In this document: positions 35,406 through 45,063 of the stretch, in pieces
Numbering within the stretch: position 1 is the first letter of the stretch
Layout: each line of letters begins with the position of its first letter
Origin: DASZHJ01 sp035581425
GTDB taxonomy: Bacteria > Pseudomonadota > Alphaproteobacteria > ATCC43930 > CGMCC-115725
Direction of reading: 5' to 3'
NCBI GenBank assembly: GCA_035581425.1
Contig: DATJVP010000019.1
Span: 60,842 to 124,841 of the forward strand
DNA: 64,000 nucleotides
Notes under the pieces: generated by a model
What the model was told of the DNA's origin: nothing
The model's input: only the letters and a program-made list of their open reading frames with translations
The model's database searches: none
Program-made: the position numbers and the translations under genes

Positions 35406-35960
35406 ATGTCGTCGATCGAGATCAATAAGGTCGTGGCCTCGGTGCTGCTCGCACTGATCGTCGCCTGGGCTTCGGGCTTGCTCGCGAGCAAGCTGATCGA
35501 GCCGAAATTCCCGGAGAAGGTGGCAGCGACAGTCCCAGCCGTGCCGGGCGGGACCGGCGGTGGGGAAGCGCCCGCGCCCGCCGCCGAGAAGGGTCCGGAG
35601 CCGATCGGGCCGCTGCTTGCGGCCGCGAGCACCGATACCGGAAAGACCGTCGCCAAGAAATGCGTCGCGTGCCACACCTTCGACAAGGGCGGACGCAATG
35701 GCGTCGGCCCCAATCTCTGGGGTGTCGTGGGTGACGAGGTCGCGCACGACCGCGGTGGCTACTCCTTCTCGAGCGCCCTCCAGAAAAAGGGCGGCACCTG
35801 GACGCCGGACGCCCTCAATGAGTGGCTCTTCCGGCCGCAGGCTTTCGCCAAGGGAACGAAGATGACTTTCGTCGGTCTCCCGAGCGCGAAGGAGCGCGCC
35901 GACATCATCGCCTATCTGAACTCGCTTTCGGATTCGCCGAAGCCGCTCGCAAGCCCCTGA
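35406..35960 (+). CDS. Membrane-anchored class I cytochrome c
   Basis: A 184-residue protein with an uncleaved N-terminal membrane helix (about residues 9-28), a proline/alanine/glycine linker and a c-type cytochrome domain. The heme is bound by CVACH, and the distal ligand methionine is in GTKMTFVGL; GRNGVGPNLWGVVGD is the standard loop. The layout is that of CycM (cytochrome c552) of alphaproteobacteria, which carries electrons between the bc1 complex and oxidases. GAGGGAT about 6 bases upstream supports the ATG. hisN follows 25 bp later. Confidence 0.92.
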   Translation: MSSIEINKVVASVLLALIVAWASGLLASKLIEPKFPEKVAATVPAVPGGTGGGEAPAPAAEKGPEPIGPLLAAASTDTGKTVAKKCVACHTFDKGGRNGVGPNLWGVVGDEVAHDRGGYSFSSALQKKGGTWTPDALNEWLFRPQAFAKGTKMTFVGLPSAKERADIIAYLNSLSDSPKPLASP

Positions 35961-35985
35961 CCGCCGGAGGCGCGGGCCGCGCCCG

Positions 35986-36771
35986 ATGAGTGCAACCATC
36001 GAGCCCGGGCTCCTCGCCTTCGCCAACGAACTCGCGGAGATCGCGGGCACGATCGCCCGCCGATATTTCCGCAAGGGCGTCGCGGTCGACGACAAAGCCG
36101 ATCGGAGCCCGGTTACCGTCGCCGACCGCGAGGCCGAGGCTGCGCTCCGAGCGGCGATCGAGCGCGCCTATCCCGCAGACGGCATTCTCGGCGAGGAGCA
36201 CGGTGCGGTCCGCTTGGACGCGCGGCGCGTCTGGGTGCTCGACCCCATCGACGGCACCAAATCCTTCATCAGCGGCGTGCCGCTTTTCGGTACGCTCATC
36301 GCCCTCGTCGAGGCGGGCGAGCCTGTGCTCGGCGTCATCGATCAGCCGATCTCGCGCGAGCGATGGCTCGGCGCACGCGGTCACGCGACGACGCTCTCAG
36401 GCGCGCCGGTCCGCACCCGTTCCTGTCCCACACTCGGCGCTGCGACGCTCTACGCGACCTCGCCCGACATGTTCACGGGCGCCGAGGCCCAATCCTTCGC
36501 GCGCCTCAAATCCGCGGTGAAGCTCGCGCGCTTCGGTGCCGATTGTTACGCCTACGGCCTCCTCGCGGCGGGCTTCATCGACGTGGTTGTGGAGGCGAGC
36601 CTCAAGCCATACGACTACCTCGCGATGGTGCCGGTGATCGAAGGTGCGGGCGGGAGCATCGTCGATTGGGAGGGACGGAAGCTCGGCCTAGGTTCCGGCG
36701 GGCGCATCCTCGCCTGCGGCGATCCAACGCTTCTTCCGAGCGCGCACGCTCTTCTTGCGGGCGGCTCCTAG
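35986..36771 (+). CDS. hisN: Histidinol-phosphatase of the inositol monophosphatase family
   Basis: A 261-residue Mg-dependent phosphatase. GEEHG (metal glutamate), VLDPIDGTKSFISGVPLFG (metal aspartates) and KPYDYLAMVPVIEGAGG are the three IMPase motifs. The KSFISG sequence after DGT is typical of the HisN branch that dephosphorylates histidinol phosphate in alphaproteobacteria and actinobacteria; inositol or 3'-phosphoadenosine phosphates remain possible substrates. It lies between the cytochrome c and yejA genes on the same strand. Confidence 0.87.
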   Translation: MSATIEPGLLAFANELAEIAGTIARRYFRKGVAVDDKADRSPVTVADREAEAALRAAIERAYPADGILGEEHGAVRLDARRVWVLDPIDGTKSFISGVPLFGTLIALVEAGEPVLGVIDQPISRERWLGARGHATTLSGAPVRTRSCPTLGAATLYATSPDMFTGAEAQSFARLKSAVKLARFGADCYAYGLLAAGFIDVVVEASLKPYDYLAMVPVIEGAGGSIVDWEGRKLGLGSGGRILACGDPTLLPSAHALLAGGS

Positions 36772-36842
36772 GCGAAACCAAGCCGCTGCCGCCTCGCGAC
36801 GAATTCCTTTAGAGTGGCATCATTGGGCATCGGAGCCGGAGC

Positions 36843-38687
36843 ATGCGCGCATTCCTTCCCGTCGTTATCGCAGCGTTTGCCGCGCTCGCGCCGCTCGCGC
36901 CCGCTCACGCGCAAGGCGATACCACGATCGCGGACGGCATATCGCTCTATGGCGATCTCAAATACCGCGAGAACTTCACGCATTTCGACTACGTCAATCC
37001 CGACGCGCCAAAGGGCGGGACGATACGCCAATACACCGTCGGCACCAGCTTCGACGGCTTCAACCCCTTCATCCTGCAGGGCGTGGCGGCCTCGGGATCG
37101 GGGTTCCTTTTCGACACGCTGACGGTGCGCTCGGAAGACGAGCCCGAATCGGCTTATGGCCTCGTCGCGGAATCGATCGAGCTCCCGAAGGACCGCAGCT
37201 GGGTGATCTATCACCTGCGCAAGGAGGCGCGCTTCAACGACGGCACGCCCATCACCGCAGACGACGTGATCTGGACCTTCGACACGCTCAAGGAGAAGGG
37301 CCACCCGCGCTTCCGTCTCTACTACGCCGACGTGCTTAAGGCGGAGAAGCTCGACGACTACACCGTAAAGTTCGTCTTCCGCAGCAACGAGAATCGCGAG
37401 CTCGCGAGCATCGTCGGCGAGATGCCCGTGCTCTCGAAGGCCTATTTCGCGACGCATCAGTTCGACCGCGCCTCGCTCGAGGCGCCGCTCGGCAGCGGCC
37501 CTTACAAGGTCGAGAGCTACGAGCCCGGCCGCTCCGTGACCTATCGGCGCGTTCCGACCTATTGGGGCGCGAACCTCGCGGTCAACAAGGGCCGCAACAA
37601 CTTCGACGTGGTGCGCATCATCTACTACCGCGACCGCAGCGCCTCGCTCGAAGGCTTCAAGGCCGGCGACTACGATCTCCGTCTCGAATACACCGCGCGC
37701 GACTGGATGGAGGGCTACGACAGCCCAGCGCTCCGCGCGGGGCTCATCAAGAAGGAAGTGCTGACGCGGACGGGCGTGCGGCCGCTCCAGGCCTACGCCT
37801 TCAACACGCGGCGCGCCATTTTCAAGGATCGTCGCGTGCGCGAGGCGCTGGGCTACGCGCTCGATTTCGAGTGGACCAACAAGACGTATTTCTACGGGCT
37901 CTACGACCGCTCCACGAGCTATTTCGGCTCGTCCGAATTCGCCGCCACGGGTCTCCCCGAAGGCGAGGAACTGAAGATCCTGGAGAAGTACCGCGGAGGA
38001 ATTCCCGACGAGGTCTTCACCAAGGTCTACGAGCCCCCGAAGACCGACGGCAGCGGCAACAACCGCGAGAACTTGAAAAAGGCGCTGGAGCTGTTGCAGC
38101 AGGCGGGCTGGTCGGTGAAGGACGGGAAGCTCGTCGACGCCAAGGGCCAGCCCTTCGTCTTCGAGATCCTGCTGCAGAAGGACAGCGCCTTCGAGCGGAT
38201 CACGCTTCCTTTCATCCGGAATTTGGAGCGGCTCGGCATTACCGCATCGATCCGCGGGGTCGACGATGCGCAATACGTGAAACGCGTCGAGACCTTCGAC
38301 TTCGACATGACGACGGTGGTGCTCGCGCAGTCGACCTCGCCCGGGAACGAGCAGCGCGAGTTTTGGACGAGCGAAGCTGCGGATACGCCGCAGAGCGAGA
38401 ACTACATGGGCATCCGCGATCCCGTCATTGACGAGCTCGTGGACCGGATCATCGCCGCACCCGATCGGGCGAGCCTCGTTCCCCTGGTACGCGCGCTCGA
38501 CCGCATCCTGAGCTGGGGCTACTACGTAATCCCCGAGTGGTACGACGGGCATTACCGGCTTGCTTACTGGGACAAGTTCGGTAAGCCCGCCACGCTCCCG
38601 AAATACGGCCTCGGCCTCGATACTTGGTGGCTGGACCCCGCGCGTGCGGAAACACTCGAGAAGAAGCGGGCGGAGATCGGCAGATGA
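36843..38687 (+). CDS. yejA: Oligopeptide (microcin C-type) ABC transporter substrate-binding protein YejA
   Basis: A 614-residue periplasmic binding protein of SBP family 5. A Sec signal peptide (MRAFLPVVIAAF ... AHAQ) is followed by the YejA-specific start FTHFDYVNPDAPKGG and the family 5 core (FNDGTPITADDVIWTFDTLK). The C-terminal IPEWYDGHYRLAYWDKFG is typical of YejA. The transporter imports oligopeptides and, in enterobacteria, microcin C and antimicrobial peptides. GGAG just upstream of the ATG supports the start. It begins the yejABEF operon. Confidence 0.93.
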   Translation: MRAFLPVVIAAFAALAPLAPAHAQGDTTIADGISLYGDLKYRENFTHFDYVNPDAPKGGTIRQYTVGTSFDGFNPFILQGVAASGSGFLFDTLTVRSEDEPESAYGLVAESIELPKDRSWVIYHLRKEARFNDGTPITADDVIWTFDTLKEKGHPRFRLYYADVLKAEKLDDYTVKFVFRSNENRELASIVGEMPVLSKAYFATHQFDRASLEAPLGSGPYKVESYEPGRSVTYRRVPTYWGANLAVNKGRNNFDVVRIIYYRDRSASLEGFKAGDYDLRLEYTARDWMEGYDSPALRAGLIKKEVLTRTGVRPLQAYAFNTRRAIFKDRRVREALGYALDFEWTNKTYFYGLYDRSTSYFGSSEFAATGLPEGEELKILEKYRGGIPDEVFTKVYEPPKTDGSGNNRENLKKALELLQQAGWSVKDGKLVDAKGQPFVFEILLQKDSAFERITLPFIRNLERLGITASIRGVDDAQYVKRVETFDFDMTTVVLAQSTSPGNEQREFWTSEAADTPQSENYMGIRDPVIDELVDRIIAAPDRASLVPLVRALDRILSWGYYVIPEWYDGHYRLAYWDKFGKPATLPKYGLGLDTWWLDPARAETLEKKRAEIGR

Positions 38688-38720
38688 CCGCGCCGCCGAA
38701 CGGCAAGGGCTGAGCCGGAA

Positions 38721-39803
38721 ATGCTCGCCTACATCGTTCGGCGTCTCCTTTTTGTGATCCCGACTCTGTTCGCGATCATGGTCATCAATTTCGCGGTGAT
38801 CCAAGCGACGCCCGGAGGCCCCGTCGAGCAGATCATCGCGGAGCTCAGAGGCACGGCCGTGGGCGCGACCGCAAAGATCGGCGGCGGCGGCGGCGATGTC
38901 GGAGGCGGTGCCCGAGGCGACGCATCGCGCGGCACGCGCGGGCTCGAGCCCCGCATCATCGAGCAGATCCGCATCCAGTTCGGCTTCGACAAGCCGCCGC
39001 TCGAGCGCTTCGAGCGGATGATGCGCCAGTACCTCACCTTCGATTTCGGGCGCAGCTACACGCACGACCGTCCCGTGGTCGAGCTCATCGAGGAAAAGCT
39101 GCCGGTCTCGATCTCGCTGGGGCTTTGGACGACATTTCTTTCCTATCTGATCTCGATCCCGCTTGGGATCCGCAAGGCCGTGAAGGACGGCTCCCGCTTC
39201 GACGTCGCGACCAGCGCCGCGATCATTGTGGGGTATTCGATTCCCTCCTTCCTTTTCGCGATCCTGCTGGTGGTGCTCTTCGCGGGCGGCAGCTACTGGA
39301 GCCTTTTCCCGCTGCGGGGGCTCGTCTCCGAGGACTGGGCGAAGCTCGATCTCCTGCACAGGGTGCTCGACTACCTCTGGCACATCACGCTGCCGATCAC
39401 GGCGCTCACCATCGGCAGCTTCGCCACCCTCACCATCCTCACGAAGAATTCCTTCCTCGAGGAGATCGGCAAGCACTACGTCGTGACCGCGCGGGCAAAG
39501 GGGCTGAGCGAGCGCCGCGTCCTTTACGGCCACGTCTTCCGGAATGCGATGCTGCTGGTGATCGCCGGATTTCCCGCGGCCTTCGTCAGCATCCTCTTCA
39601 CGGGCGCGCTCCTCGTCGAGGTGATCTTCTCCCTCGACGGGCTGGGCCTCCTCGGCTACGAGGCCGCGATCAACCGCGACTACCCCATCATGTTCTCGAC
39701 GCTCTACGTCTTCACTCTGGTGGGGCTGCTGCTGAAGCTCCTGAGCGATCTCACCTACACGCTGGTCGATCCGCGGATCGACTTCGGGACGCGCGGCACA
39801 TGA
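38721..39803 (+). CDS. yejB: Oligopeptide ABC transporter permease YejB
   Basis: A 360-residue inner-membrane permease with an N-terminal membrane helix (MLAYIVRRLLFVIPTLFAIM), a glycine-rich periplasmic loop (about residues 52-75) and five further helices. The EAA loop that docks on the ATPase is VTARAKGLSERRVLYGHVFRNAML. It is 33 bp after yejA and overlaps yejE by 4 bases. The loop rich in glycine and aspartate near residue 60 is longer than in E. coli. Confidence 0.93.
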   Translation: MLAYIVRRLLFVIPTLFAIMVINFAVIQATPGGPVEQIIAELRGTAVGATAKIGGGGGDVGGGARGDASRGTRGLEPRIIEQIRIQFGFDKPPLERFERMMRQYLTFDFGRSYTHDRPVVELIEEKLPVSISLGLWTTFLSYLISIPLGIRKAVKDGSRFDVATSAAIIVGYSIPSFLFAILLVVLFAGGSYWSLFPLRGLVSEDWAKLDLLHRVLDYLWHITLPITALTIGSFATLTILTKNSFLEEIGKHYVVTARAKGLSERRVLYGHVFRNAMLLVIAGFPAAFVSILFTGALLVEVIFSLDGLGLLGYEAAINRDYPIMFSTLYVFTLVGLLLKLLSDLTYTLVDPRIDFGTRGT

Positions 39804-40873
39804 CCGCGGCGACCGCGACGCGCCCCAGCGAGGGCCGTTTCCTGGGATTGAGGATCACGCCGCTCGATCGCCGCCGCCTCGAGATCTTTCGCTCGCATCG
39901 GCGCGGCTATTGGTCGCTCTGGATTTTCCTCGCCTGCTTCGCAGTGAGCCTCTTCTCCGAATTCATCGCGAACGACCGCCCCCTGCTCGTCTCCTATAAG
40001 GGCGAGCTCTATTACCCGATCTTTCACGACTACCCCGAGACGACCTTCGGCGGATTCTTCCCCACCGACACGCATTACCGCGATCCCGAGGTCGCCGACG
40101 AAATCCGCTCCAAAGGCTGGATGCTCTTCCCGCTGATCCCCTTCAGCTACGACACCATCAACAAGGAGCTCACCGGCACCGCACCCTCGCCCCCCTCGGC
40201 GACGAACTGGCTTGGCACCGACGACGTCGGGCGCGATGTGCTTGCGCGGCTACTTTACGGCTTTCGCATCTCCGTCCTCTTCGCGCTGGTGCTGACCCTC
40301 CTCTCCTCCGCGATCGGCGTCGCGGCAGGTGCGGTGCAGGGCTATTTCGGCGGGCTCACCGACCTGCTCTTCCAGCGCTTCATAGAGATCTGGTCGGGGC
40401 TTCCTGTCCTCTACATGCTGATCATCCTCTCGAGCATCGTGCAGCCGAATTTCTGGTGGCTGCTCGGGCTGATGCTGCTCTTCTCCTGGATGAGCCTCGT
40501 CGATCTCGTGCGTGCGGAATTCCTGCGCGCCAGGAATTTCGACTACGTCCGCGCGGCGCGCGCCCTCGGCGTCGGTAATTTCACGATCATCGTGCGCCAC
40601 GTTCTCCCCAACGCGATGGTCGCGACCGTGACCTTCATGCCTTTCCTTTTGAGCGGCGCCGTCACGGTGCTGACTTCCCTCGATTTCCTGGGCTTCGGCC
40701 TTCCCGTGGGTTCTCCATCGCTGGGCGAGCTCCTCGCACAGGCCAAGAACAACCTGCGAGCGCCGTGGCTCGGAATCACCGCGTTCCTGACACTCAGCAT
40801 CATGCTGACCCTCTTGGTGTTCATCGGCGAAGCCGTCCGCGACGCGCTCGATCCCAGGAAGACGCTGAGATGA
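39800..40873 (+). CDS. yejE: Oligopeptide ABC transporter permease YejE
   Basis: A 357-residue second permease. It has an N-terminal helix (YWSLWIFLACFAVSLFSEFI), a roughly 110-residue periplasmic insertion with PIFHDYPETTFGG typical of YejE, and the permease core with WLGTDDVGRDVLARLLYGFR and the EAA loop YVRAARALGVGNFTIIVRHV. The ATG at 39800 overlaps the yejB stop (ATGA), and its own stop overlaps the yejF start in the same way. Confidence 0.93.
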   Translation: MTAATATRPSEGRFLGLRITPLDRRRLEIFRSHRRGYWSLWIFLACFAVSLFSEFIANDRPLLVSYKGELYYPIFHDYPETTFGGFFPTDTHYRDPEVADEIRSKGWMLFPLIPFSYDTINKELTGTAPSPPSATNWLGTDDVGRDVLARLLYGFRISVLFALVLTLLSSAIGVAAGAVQGYFGGLTDLLFQRFIEIWSGLPVLYMLIILSSIVQPNFWWLLGLMLLFSWMSLVDLVRAEFLRARNFDYVRAARALGVGNFTIIVRHVLPNAMVATVTFMPFLLSGAVTVLTSLDFLGFGLPVGSPSLGELLAQAKNNLRAPWLGITAFLTLSIMLTLLVFIGEAVRDALDPRKTLR

Positions 40874-42516
40874 TTAACCCTCAACCCCCTCCGCCCCTCC
40901 TATCCATCCGCGACCTCAGCGTCGTCTTCGAGACGCCGGGGCAGCGTGTCGAGGCGGTGAAGCGGGTCTCATTCGATCTCAATAAGGGCGAGACACTGGC
41001 ACTGGTGGGCGAGAGCGGATCCGGGAAATCGGTGACGGCGCTCTCGGTGCTACAGCTTCTGCCCTATCCGACGGCGTGGCACGGGAAGGAGAGTCGGATC
41101 GCCTTCGAGGGGCGCGACCTCATCGGCGCGCCGCCGGGCCTGCTGCAGCAAATCCGCGGCGACCGCATCGCCATGGTGTTCCAGGAGCCGATGACTTCGC
41201 TCAATCCGCTCCACACCGTCGAGAAGCAGATCGCGGAGACGCTCTACCTGCACAAGAGCATGCGCGGCATGGCCGCGCGCGCGCGGGTTATCGAGCTGCT
41301 GCATCTCGTCGGCCTCCCCGATGCGGAATCGCGGCTCGGAGCCTATCCTCACCAGCTCTCCGGCGGACAGCGTCAGCGCATCATGATCGCGATGGCGCTC
41401 GCGAACGAGCCCGACATCCTGATCGCGGACGAGCCCACCACCGCTCTCGACGTGACGATCCAAGCTCAGATCCTGAAGCTCCTGAAGGAGCTGCAGCAGC
41501 GCTTCGGCATGGCGTTGCTCCTCATCACGCACGACCTCAACATCGTGCGCCGCGTCGCCGACCGCGTCGCCGTCATGACCAAGGGCGAAATCGTCGAGGC
41601 GGGCTCCGCCGCCGAGGTTTTCGCCAATCCGAAGCACGAGTATACGCGGCATCTCCTCGCGGCCGAGCCCAAGGGCGAACCCGTGCACCACGACCCGCCC
41701 CCGCCGGTGCTGCTGGAGGCACAGGATTTCAAGGTCTGGTTCCCGATCCGCACTGGCGTCTTCCGCCGCGTCACTGGGCACGTGAAGGCAGTTGACGGCA
41801 TCGATGTCATGGTGCGCGCGGGCGAGACGCTCGGCGTCGTCGGCGAGTCCGGCTCCGGCAAGACCACACTGGGCCTCGGCCTATTGCGTCTCCTGGAGAG
41901 CGAGGGCCCGATCGAGTACGACGGCAAGCGCCTCGACGAGCTGGGCTCACGCGCGATGCGGCCGCTGCGGCGCGAGCTGCAGATCGTGTTCCAGGATCCC
42001 TTCTCGAGCCTCTCGCCGCGGCTCTCGATCGCGCAGATCGTCGAGGAGGGGCTCCGCGTGCACGGGATCGGCGCGAGCCCCGAGGAGCGCCGCAGCCTCA
42101 TCGAGGCGGCGCTCCGCAACGTCGATCTCGACCCCGACACGGCCGACCGCTACCCGCACGAATTCTCCGGCGGCCAGCGCCAGCGCGTGGCAATCGCTCG
42201 GGCGCTGGTGCTAAAGCCCCGGTTTCTTGTGCTCGACGAGCCGACCTCCGCGCTCGACATGTCCGTGCAGGCGCAGATCGTCGATCTCCTGCGCCGGCTG
42301 CAGCAGGAGCACGATCTAACTTATCTCTTCATCAGCCACGACCTCCGCGTCGTCCGCGCGCTCGCGAGCGAGGTGCTCGTGATGAAGGACGGCAAGGTCG
42401 TGGAATCCGGCGCCGCCGCCGATATTTTCGACCGGCCGCGCCATCCCTATACGCGCGCCCTCATGGCCGCCGCCTTCGAGCTCCACGCGGAGGAAAGCGG
42501 CATCGTCAGGACCTGA
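40870..42516 (+). CDS. yejF: Oligopeptide ABC transporter ATP-binding protein YejF (two ATPase domains)
   Basis: A 548-residue protein with two fused ABC ATPases. Domain 1 has GESGSGKSVTALS, LSGGQRQRIMIAMAL and LIADEPTTALD; domain 2 has GESGSGKTTLGLG, FSGGQRQRVAIARAL and LVLDEPTSALD. Both Walker and signature motifs are intact, so both sites should hydrolyse ATP. Each domain ends with the oligopeptide-type tail (PKHEYTRHLL; PRHPYTRALM). It closes yejABEF and energises YejB/YejE. Confidence 0.94.
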   Translation: MINPQPPPPLLSIRDLSVVFETPGQRVEAVKRVSFDLNKGETLALVGESGSGKSVTALSVLQLLPYPTAWHGKESRIAFEGRDLIGAPPGLLQQIRGDRIAMVFQEPMTSLNPLHTVEKQIAETLYLHKSMRGMAARARVIELLHLVGLPDAESRLGAYPHQLSGGQRQRIMIAMALANEPDILIADEPTTALDVTIQAQILKLLKELQQRFGMALLLITHDLNIVRRVADRVAVMTKGEIVEAGSAAEVFANPKHEYTRHLLAAEPKGEPVHHDPPPPVLLEAQDFKVWFPIRTGVFRRVTGHVKAVDGIDVMVRAGETLGVVGESGSGKTTLGLGLLRLLESEGPIEYDGKRLDELGSRAMRPLRRELQIVFQDPFSSLSPRLSIAQIVEEGLRVHGIGASPEERRSLIEAALRNVDLDPDTADRYPHEFSGGQRQRVAIARALVLKPRFLVLDEPTSALDMSVQAQIVDLLRRLQQEHDLTYLFISHDLRVVRALASEVLVMKDGKVVESGAAADIFDRPRHPYTRALMAAAFELHAEESGIVRT

Positions 42517-42562
42517 ACCGTCCATCGTTGCGCGGCACCAGGGCTGGCCGCTAGAGTGCCGC

Positions 42563-43492
42563 ATGATCCTCTTGTTCCGCTCCAGCTTGAATTCCGCCGC
42601 CCTCTGGCGCTCGGAGCTCCATAAGTATCTTCCCGATCTGGAGCTGCGAGTCTTTCCGGAGGTGGGCAATCCCGCGGAAATCGACGCGGCACTCGTTTGG
42701 AAGCCGCAGCACGGGCTCCTCGCGTCGCTCCCAAACCTGAAGCTCGTGATCTCGCTGGGTGCAGGCGTCGATCATCTCTTCCTTGATCCGACCCTGCCGC
42801 GCCACGTGCCGATTGCCCGGCTCATCGATCCCTACATGACGGAGGCGATGAGCGAGTATGTGCTGACACAAGTGCTCCGCCTCCACCGCCGCGACCTCGA
42901 TTACCGCGCGCAGCAGGGCGAGCGCGCCTGGCTGGAACTGCCGCAGCCGAATGCCTCCGCGCGCCGCGTGGGCGTCCTGGGGCTGGGAGAACTCGGCGCC
43001 GACGCCGCGCGCAAGCTATCCGTGCTGGGCTTCGCGGTCGCGGGCTGGAGCCGGCGCGAGCGGCGCATCCCCGGCATCGAGAGCTTCTCGGGGCCCGATG
43101 GCCTGCTCGCCCTCGCGCGCCGCAGCGACATCCTCGTGTGCCTCCTGCCGTTGACGCCCGAAACCGAGGGCATTTTCAACGCCGCGCTCTTCGCGGCGAT
43201 GCCGAAGGGGGCGATGATCGTCAATGCCGCACGGGGAGCGCATCTCGTGGAAGCGGATCTATTGGCGGCACTCGAGGCCGGCCAGCTTTCGGCGGCGGTG
43301 CTCGACGTCTTCCGCGCAGAGCCGCTGCCGCCGGAGCATCCCTTCTGGGCCCATCCCCGCATCGTCGTGACGCCGCACGTGGCGGCCGCGACCCATGCGC
43401 CCACTGCGGCGGTCGGCGTCGCCGACAATCTGAAGCGTCTGGCCGAAGGGAAGCCGCTCCGCAACCTCGTCGATCGCGAGCAGCGCTACTGA
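42563..43492 (+). CDS. ghrA: Glyoxylate/hydroxypyruvate reductase (D-2-hydroxyacid dehydrogenase)
   Basis: A 309-residue NAD(P)-dependent enzyme of the GhrA branch. VGVLGLGELGADAA is the dinucleotide-binding motif; LLPLTPETEGIFNAALFAAMPKG and VNAARGAHLVE are conserved; the catalytic arginine and glutamate lie in the NAARG and DVFRAEPLP regions and the histidine in TPHVAAAT. It reduces glyoxylate or hydroxypyruvate. The malate synthase gene 2.3 kb away also uses glyoxylate. It converges with the M17 aminopeptidase gene, 31 bp apart. Confidence 0.87.
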   Translation: MILLFRSSLNSAALWRSELHKYLPDLELRVFPEVGNPAEIDAALVWKPQHGLLASLPNLKLVISLGAGVDHLFLDPTLPRHVPIARLIDPYMTEAMSEYVLTQVLRLHRRDLDYRAQQGERAWLELPQPNASARRVGVLGLGELGADAARKLSVLGFAVAGWSRRERRIPGIESFSGPDGLLALARRSDILVCLLPLTPETEGIFNAALFAAMPKGAMIVNAARGAHLVEADLLAALEAGQLSAAVLDVFRAEPLPPEHPFWAHPRIVVTPHVAAATHAPTAAVGVADNLKRLAEGKPLRNLVDREQRY

Positions 43493-43523
43493 GATTTGCG
43501 ATTGCTGAAGGGCTGGTCGGAAC

Positions 43524-44900
43524 CTACCGCAGGAAGCGTCGCTTCAGCGCGGCGTAGAGCGCACGAAGCGCCAGGGCCTCGCCGCCCTCGGGGCGCCCGG
43601 GCCGCGTCGCCTGGTTCCAGGCGAAGGTATCGATGTGCGCCCAGGGCGTCGCGGGCGCGACGAACTCCGCCATGAAGAGCGCGGCGATGATCGCGCCGGC
43701 GAAGCCCGATTCCGAGACGTTGTTGAGATCGCCGACCTTGCTCTCGAGGAGTTTGCGATAAGGCTTCCAAAGCGGCAGGCGCCACAGAGGATCGCTCTCG
43801 GCGGCTCCCGCAGTGAGCAGCTCCTCCGCGAGCGCATCGTCGTTCGCGAAGAGCGCTGGAAGATCGGGGCCGAGCGCCACGCGCGCCGCGCCCGTCAAGG
43901 TTGCGGCATCGATGATGAGCTGCGGCTTCTCGCTATCGGCCTCGGCGAGCGCGTCGCAGAGGATGAGACGTCCTTCGGCGTCGGTGTTCCCGATCTCGAC
44001 CGCGAGCCCCTTGCGCGTGCGGATCACGTCGAGGGGCCGGATCGAGGTGCCGGAAACGAAATTCTCCACCGCCGGCACGAGGACGCGGAGCCTGACCGGA
44101 AGCCGCGCGTCCATGATCGCATTGGCAAGCCCGAGGAGCGTCGCGGCGCCGCCCATGTCTTTCTTCATCATGCGCATGCCCTGGGCGGGCTTGAGATCGA
44201 GCCCACCGCTGTCGAAGCAGACGCCTTTCCCGACCAGCGTCAGCTTCGGCGCCTTTGGATCGCCCCAGACGAAGTCGATGAGCCGCGGTGCCCGGGCGCT
44301 GCCGCGGCCGACCGCGTGGATCATCGGGTAGTTGGCGGTCAGGAGCTCGTCGCCGGTCAACACCGTGAAGCGTGCGCCGTGTGCGCCCGCGAGCGTCTCG
44401 GCCGCGCCGGAAAGCTCCGCGGGCCCCATATCCTCGGCGGGCGTGTTGATGAGGTCGCGGGCGAGCGCCATGCCGCGGGCAAGGCGCTCGACCTCTCCGC
44501 GGTCCGCTTCGGCGGGCCAGACCAGCTCTGCGGGCACCCGAGCGCGCGGGCGATAGCGCGTGAAGGCATAGGCGCCGAGCGCCCAGCCGAGCGCCATCCG
44601 CGTGGCGGAGGCGGCGCCGGGCTTCGCGTCGAGCGCATAGGACCCCGCAGGCAGGGCCTCGGAGAGCCCGCCCAGCGCCCAGATGGGTTCCTCGGCCTTG
44701 TGCCCCACCAGGACCCGTCCAAGGCCGCCATCGGCCGCAGGAATGAGCACCAGGGCGCTTGGCTCGGCCCTGAAGGCCTGGGCCGTCACCCAGCGCCGCT
44801 CGCTCTCCGAGAGCCTCCCGAGCGCTTCCGGAAGGCTCGCCGGCGTCACAGGCGAGAGGGGTATGGCAGCCGCGGCGCTCGCGACCAGGGCGAAGGACAT
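43524..44900 (-). CDS. Leucyl aminopeptidase family (M17) protein
   Basis: A 458-residue cytosolic zinc/manganese aminopeptidase. GKGVCFDSGGLDLKP contains the catalytic lysine region, MKKDMGGAAT a metal aspartate, and NTDAEGRLILCDAL the metal Asp/Glu and catalytic arginine. The N-terminal macro-like domain is divergent from PepA, placing it in the PepB-like branch common in alphaproteobacteria. GAGGAAA about 8 bases upstream supports the ATG at 44900; an in-frame ATG at 44996 has no such site. Confidence 0.9.
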   Translation of the reverse strand: MSFALVASAAAAIPLSPVTPASLPEALGRLSESERRWVTAQAFRAEPSALVLIPAADGGLGRVLVGHKAEEPIWALGGLSEALPAGSYALDAKPGAASATRMALGWALGAYAFTRYRPRARVPAELVWPAEADRGEVERLARGMALARDLINTPAEDMGPAELSGAAETLAGAHGARFTVLTGDELLTANYPMIHAVGRGSARAPRLIDFVWGDPKAPKLTLVGKGVCFDSGGLDLKPAQGMRMMKKDMGGAATLLGLANAIMDARLPVRLRVLVPAVENFVSGTSIRPLDVIRTRKGLAVEIGNTDAEGRLILCDALAEADSEKPQLIIDAATLTGAARVALGPDLPALFANDDALAEELLTAGAAESDPLWRLPLWKPYRKLLESKVGDLNNVSESGFAGAIIAALFMAEFVAPATPWAHIDTFAWNQATRPGRPEGGEALALRALYAALKRRFLR

Positions 44901-45063
44901 GCGGGGATTTCCTCGAGCAGGGATCAATCGGCTATTTGAGACACTTAGAATGCGTCGATCCGTCGGCGCTTGCAAATCTGCAGCGATGATCCGCATAGGT
45001 GGGTTGCGGCCGTCGTCCGTTCCCGCCAGAGTGGGCCCGCTTGATACCCACGCGGAGCGCTAA

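Noticed and set aside
36768..39533. 921-residue open frame on the minus strand opposite hisN, yejA and yejB
   Set aside because: It lies opposite well-supported genes, has arginine/glutamate/valine-rich shadow composition and no recognisable motif or ribosome site.
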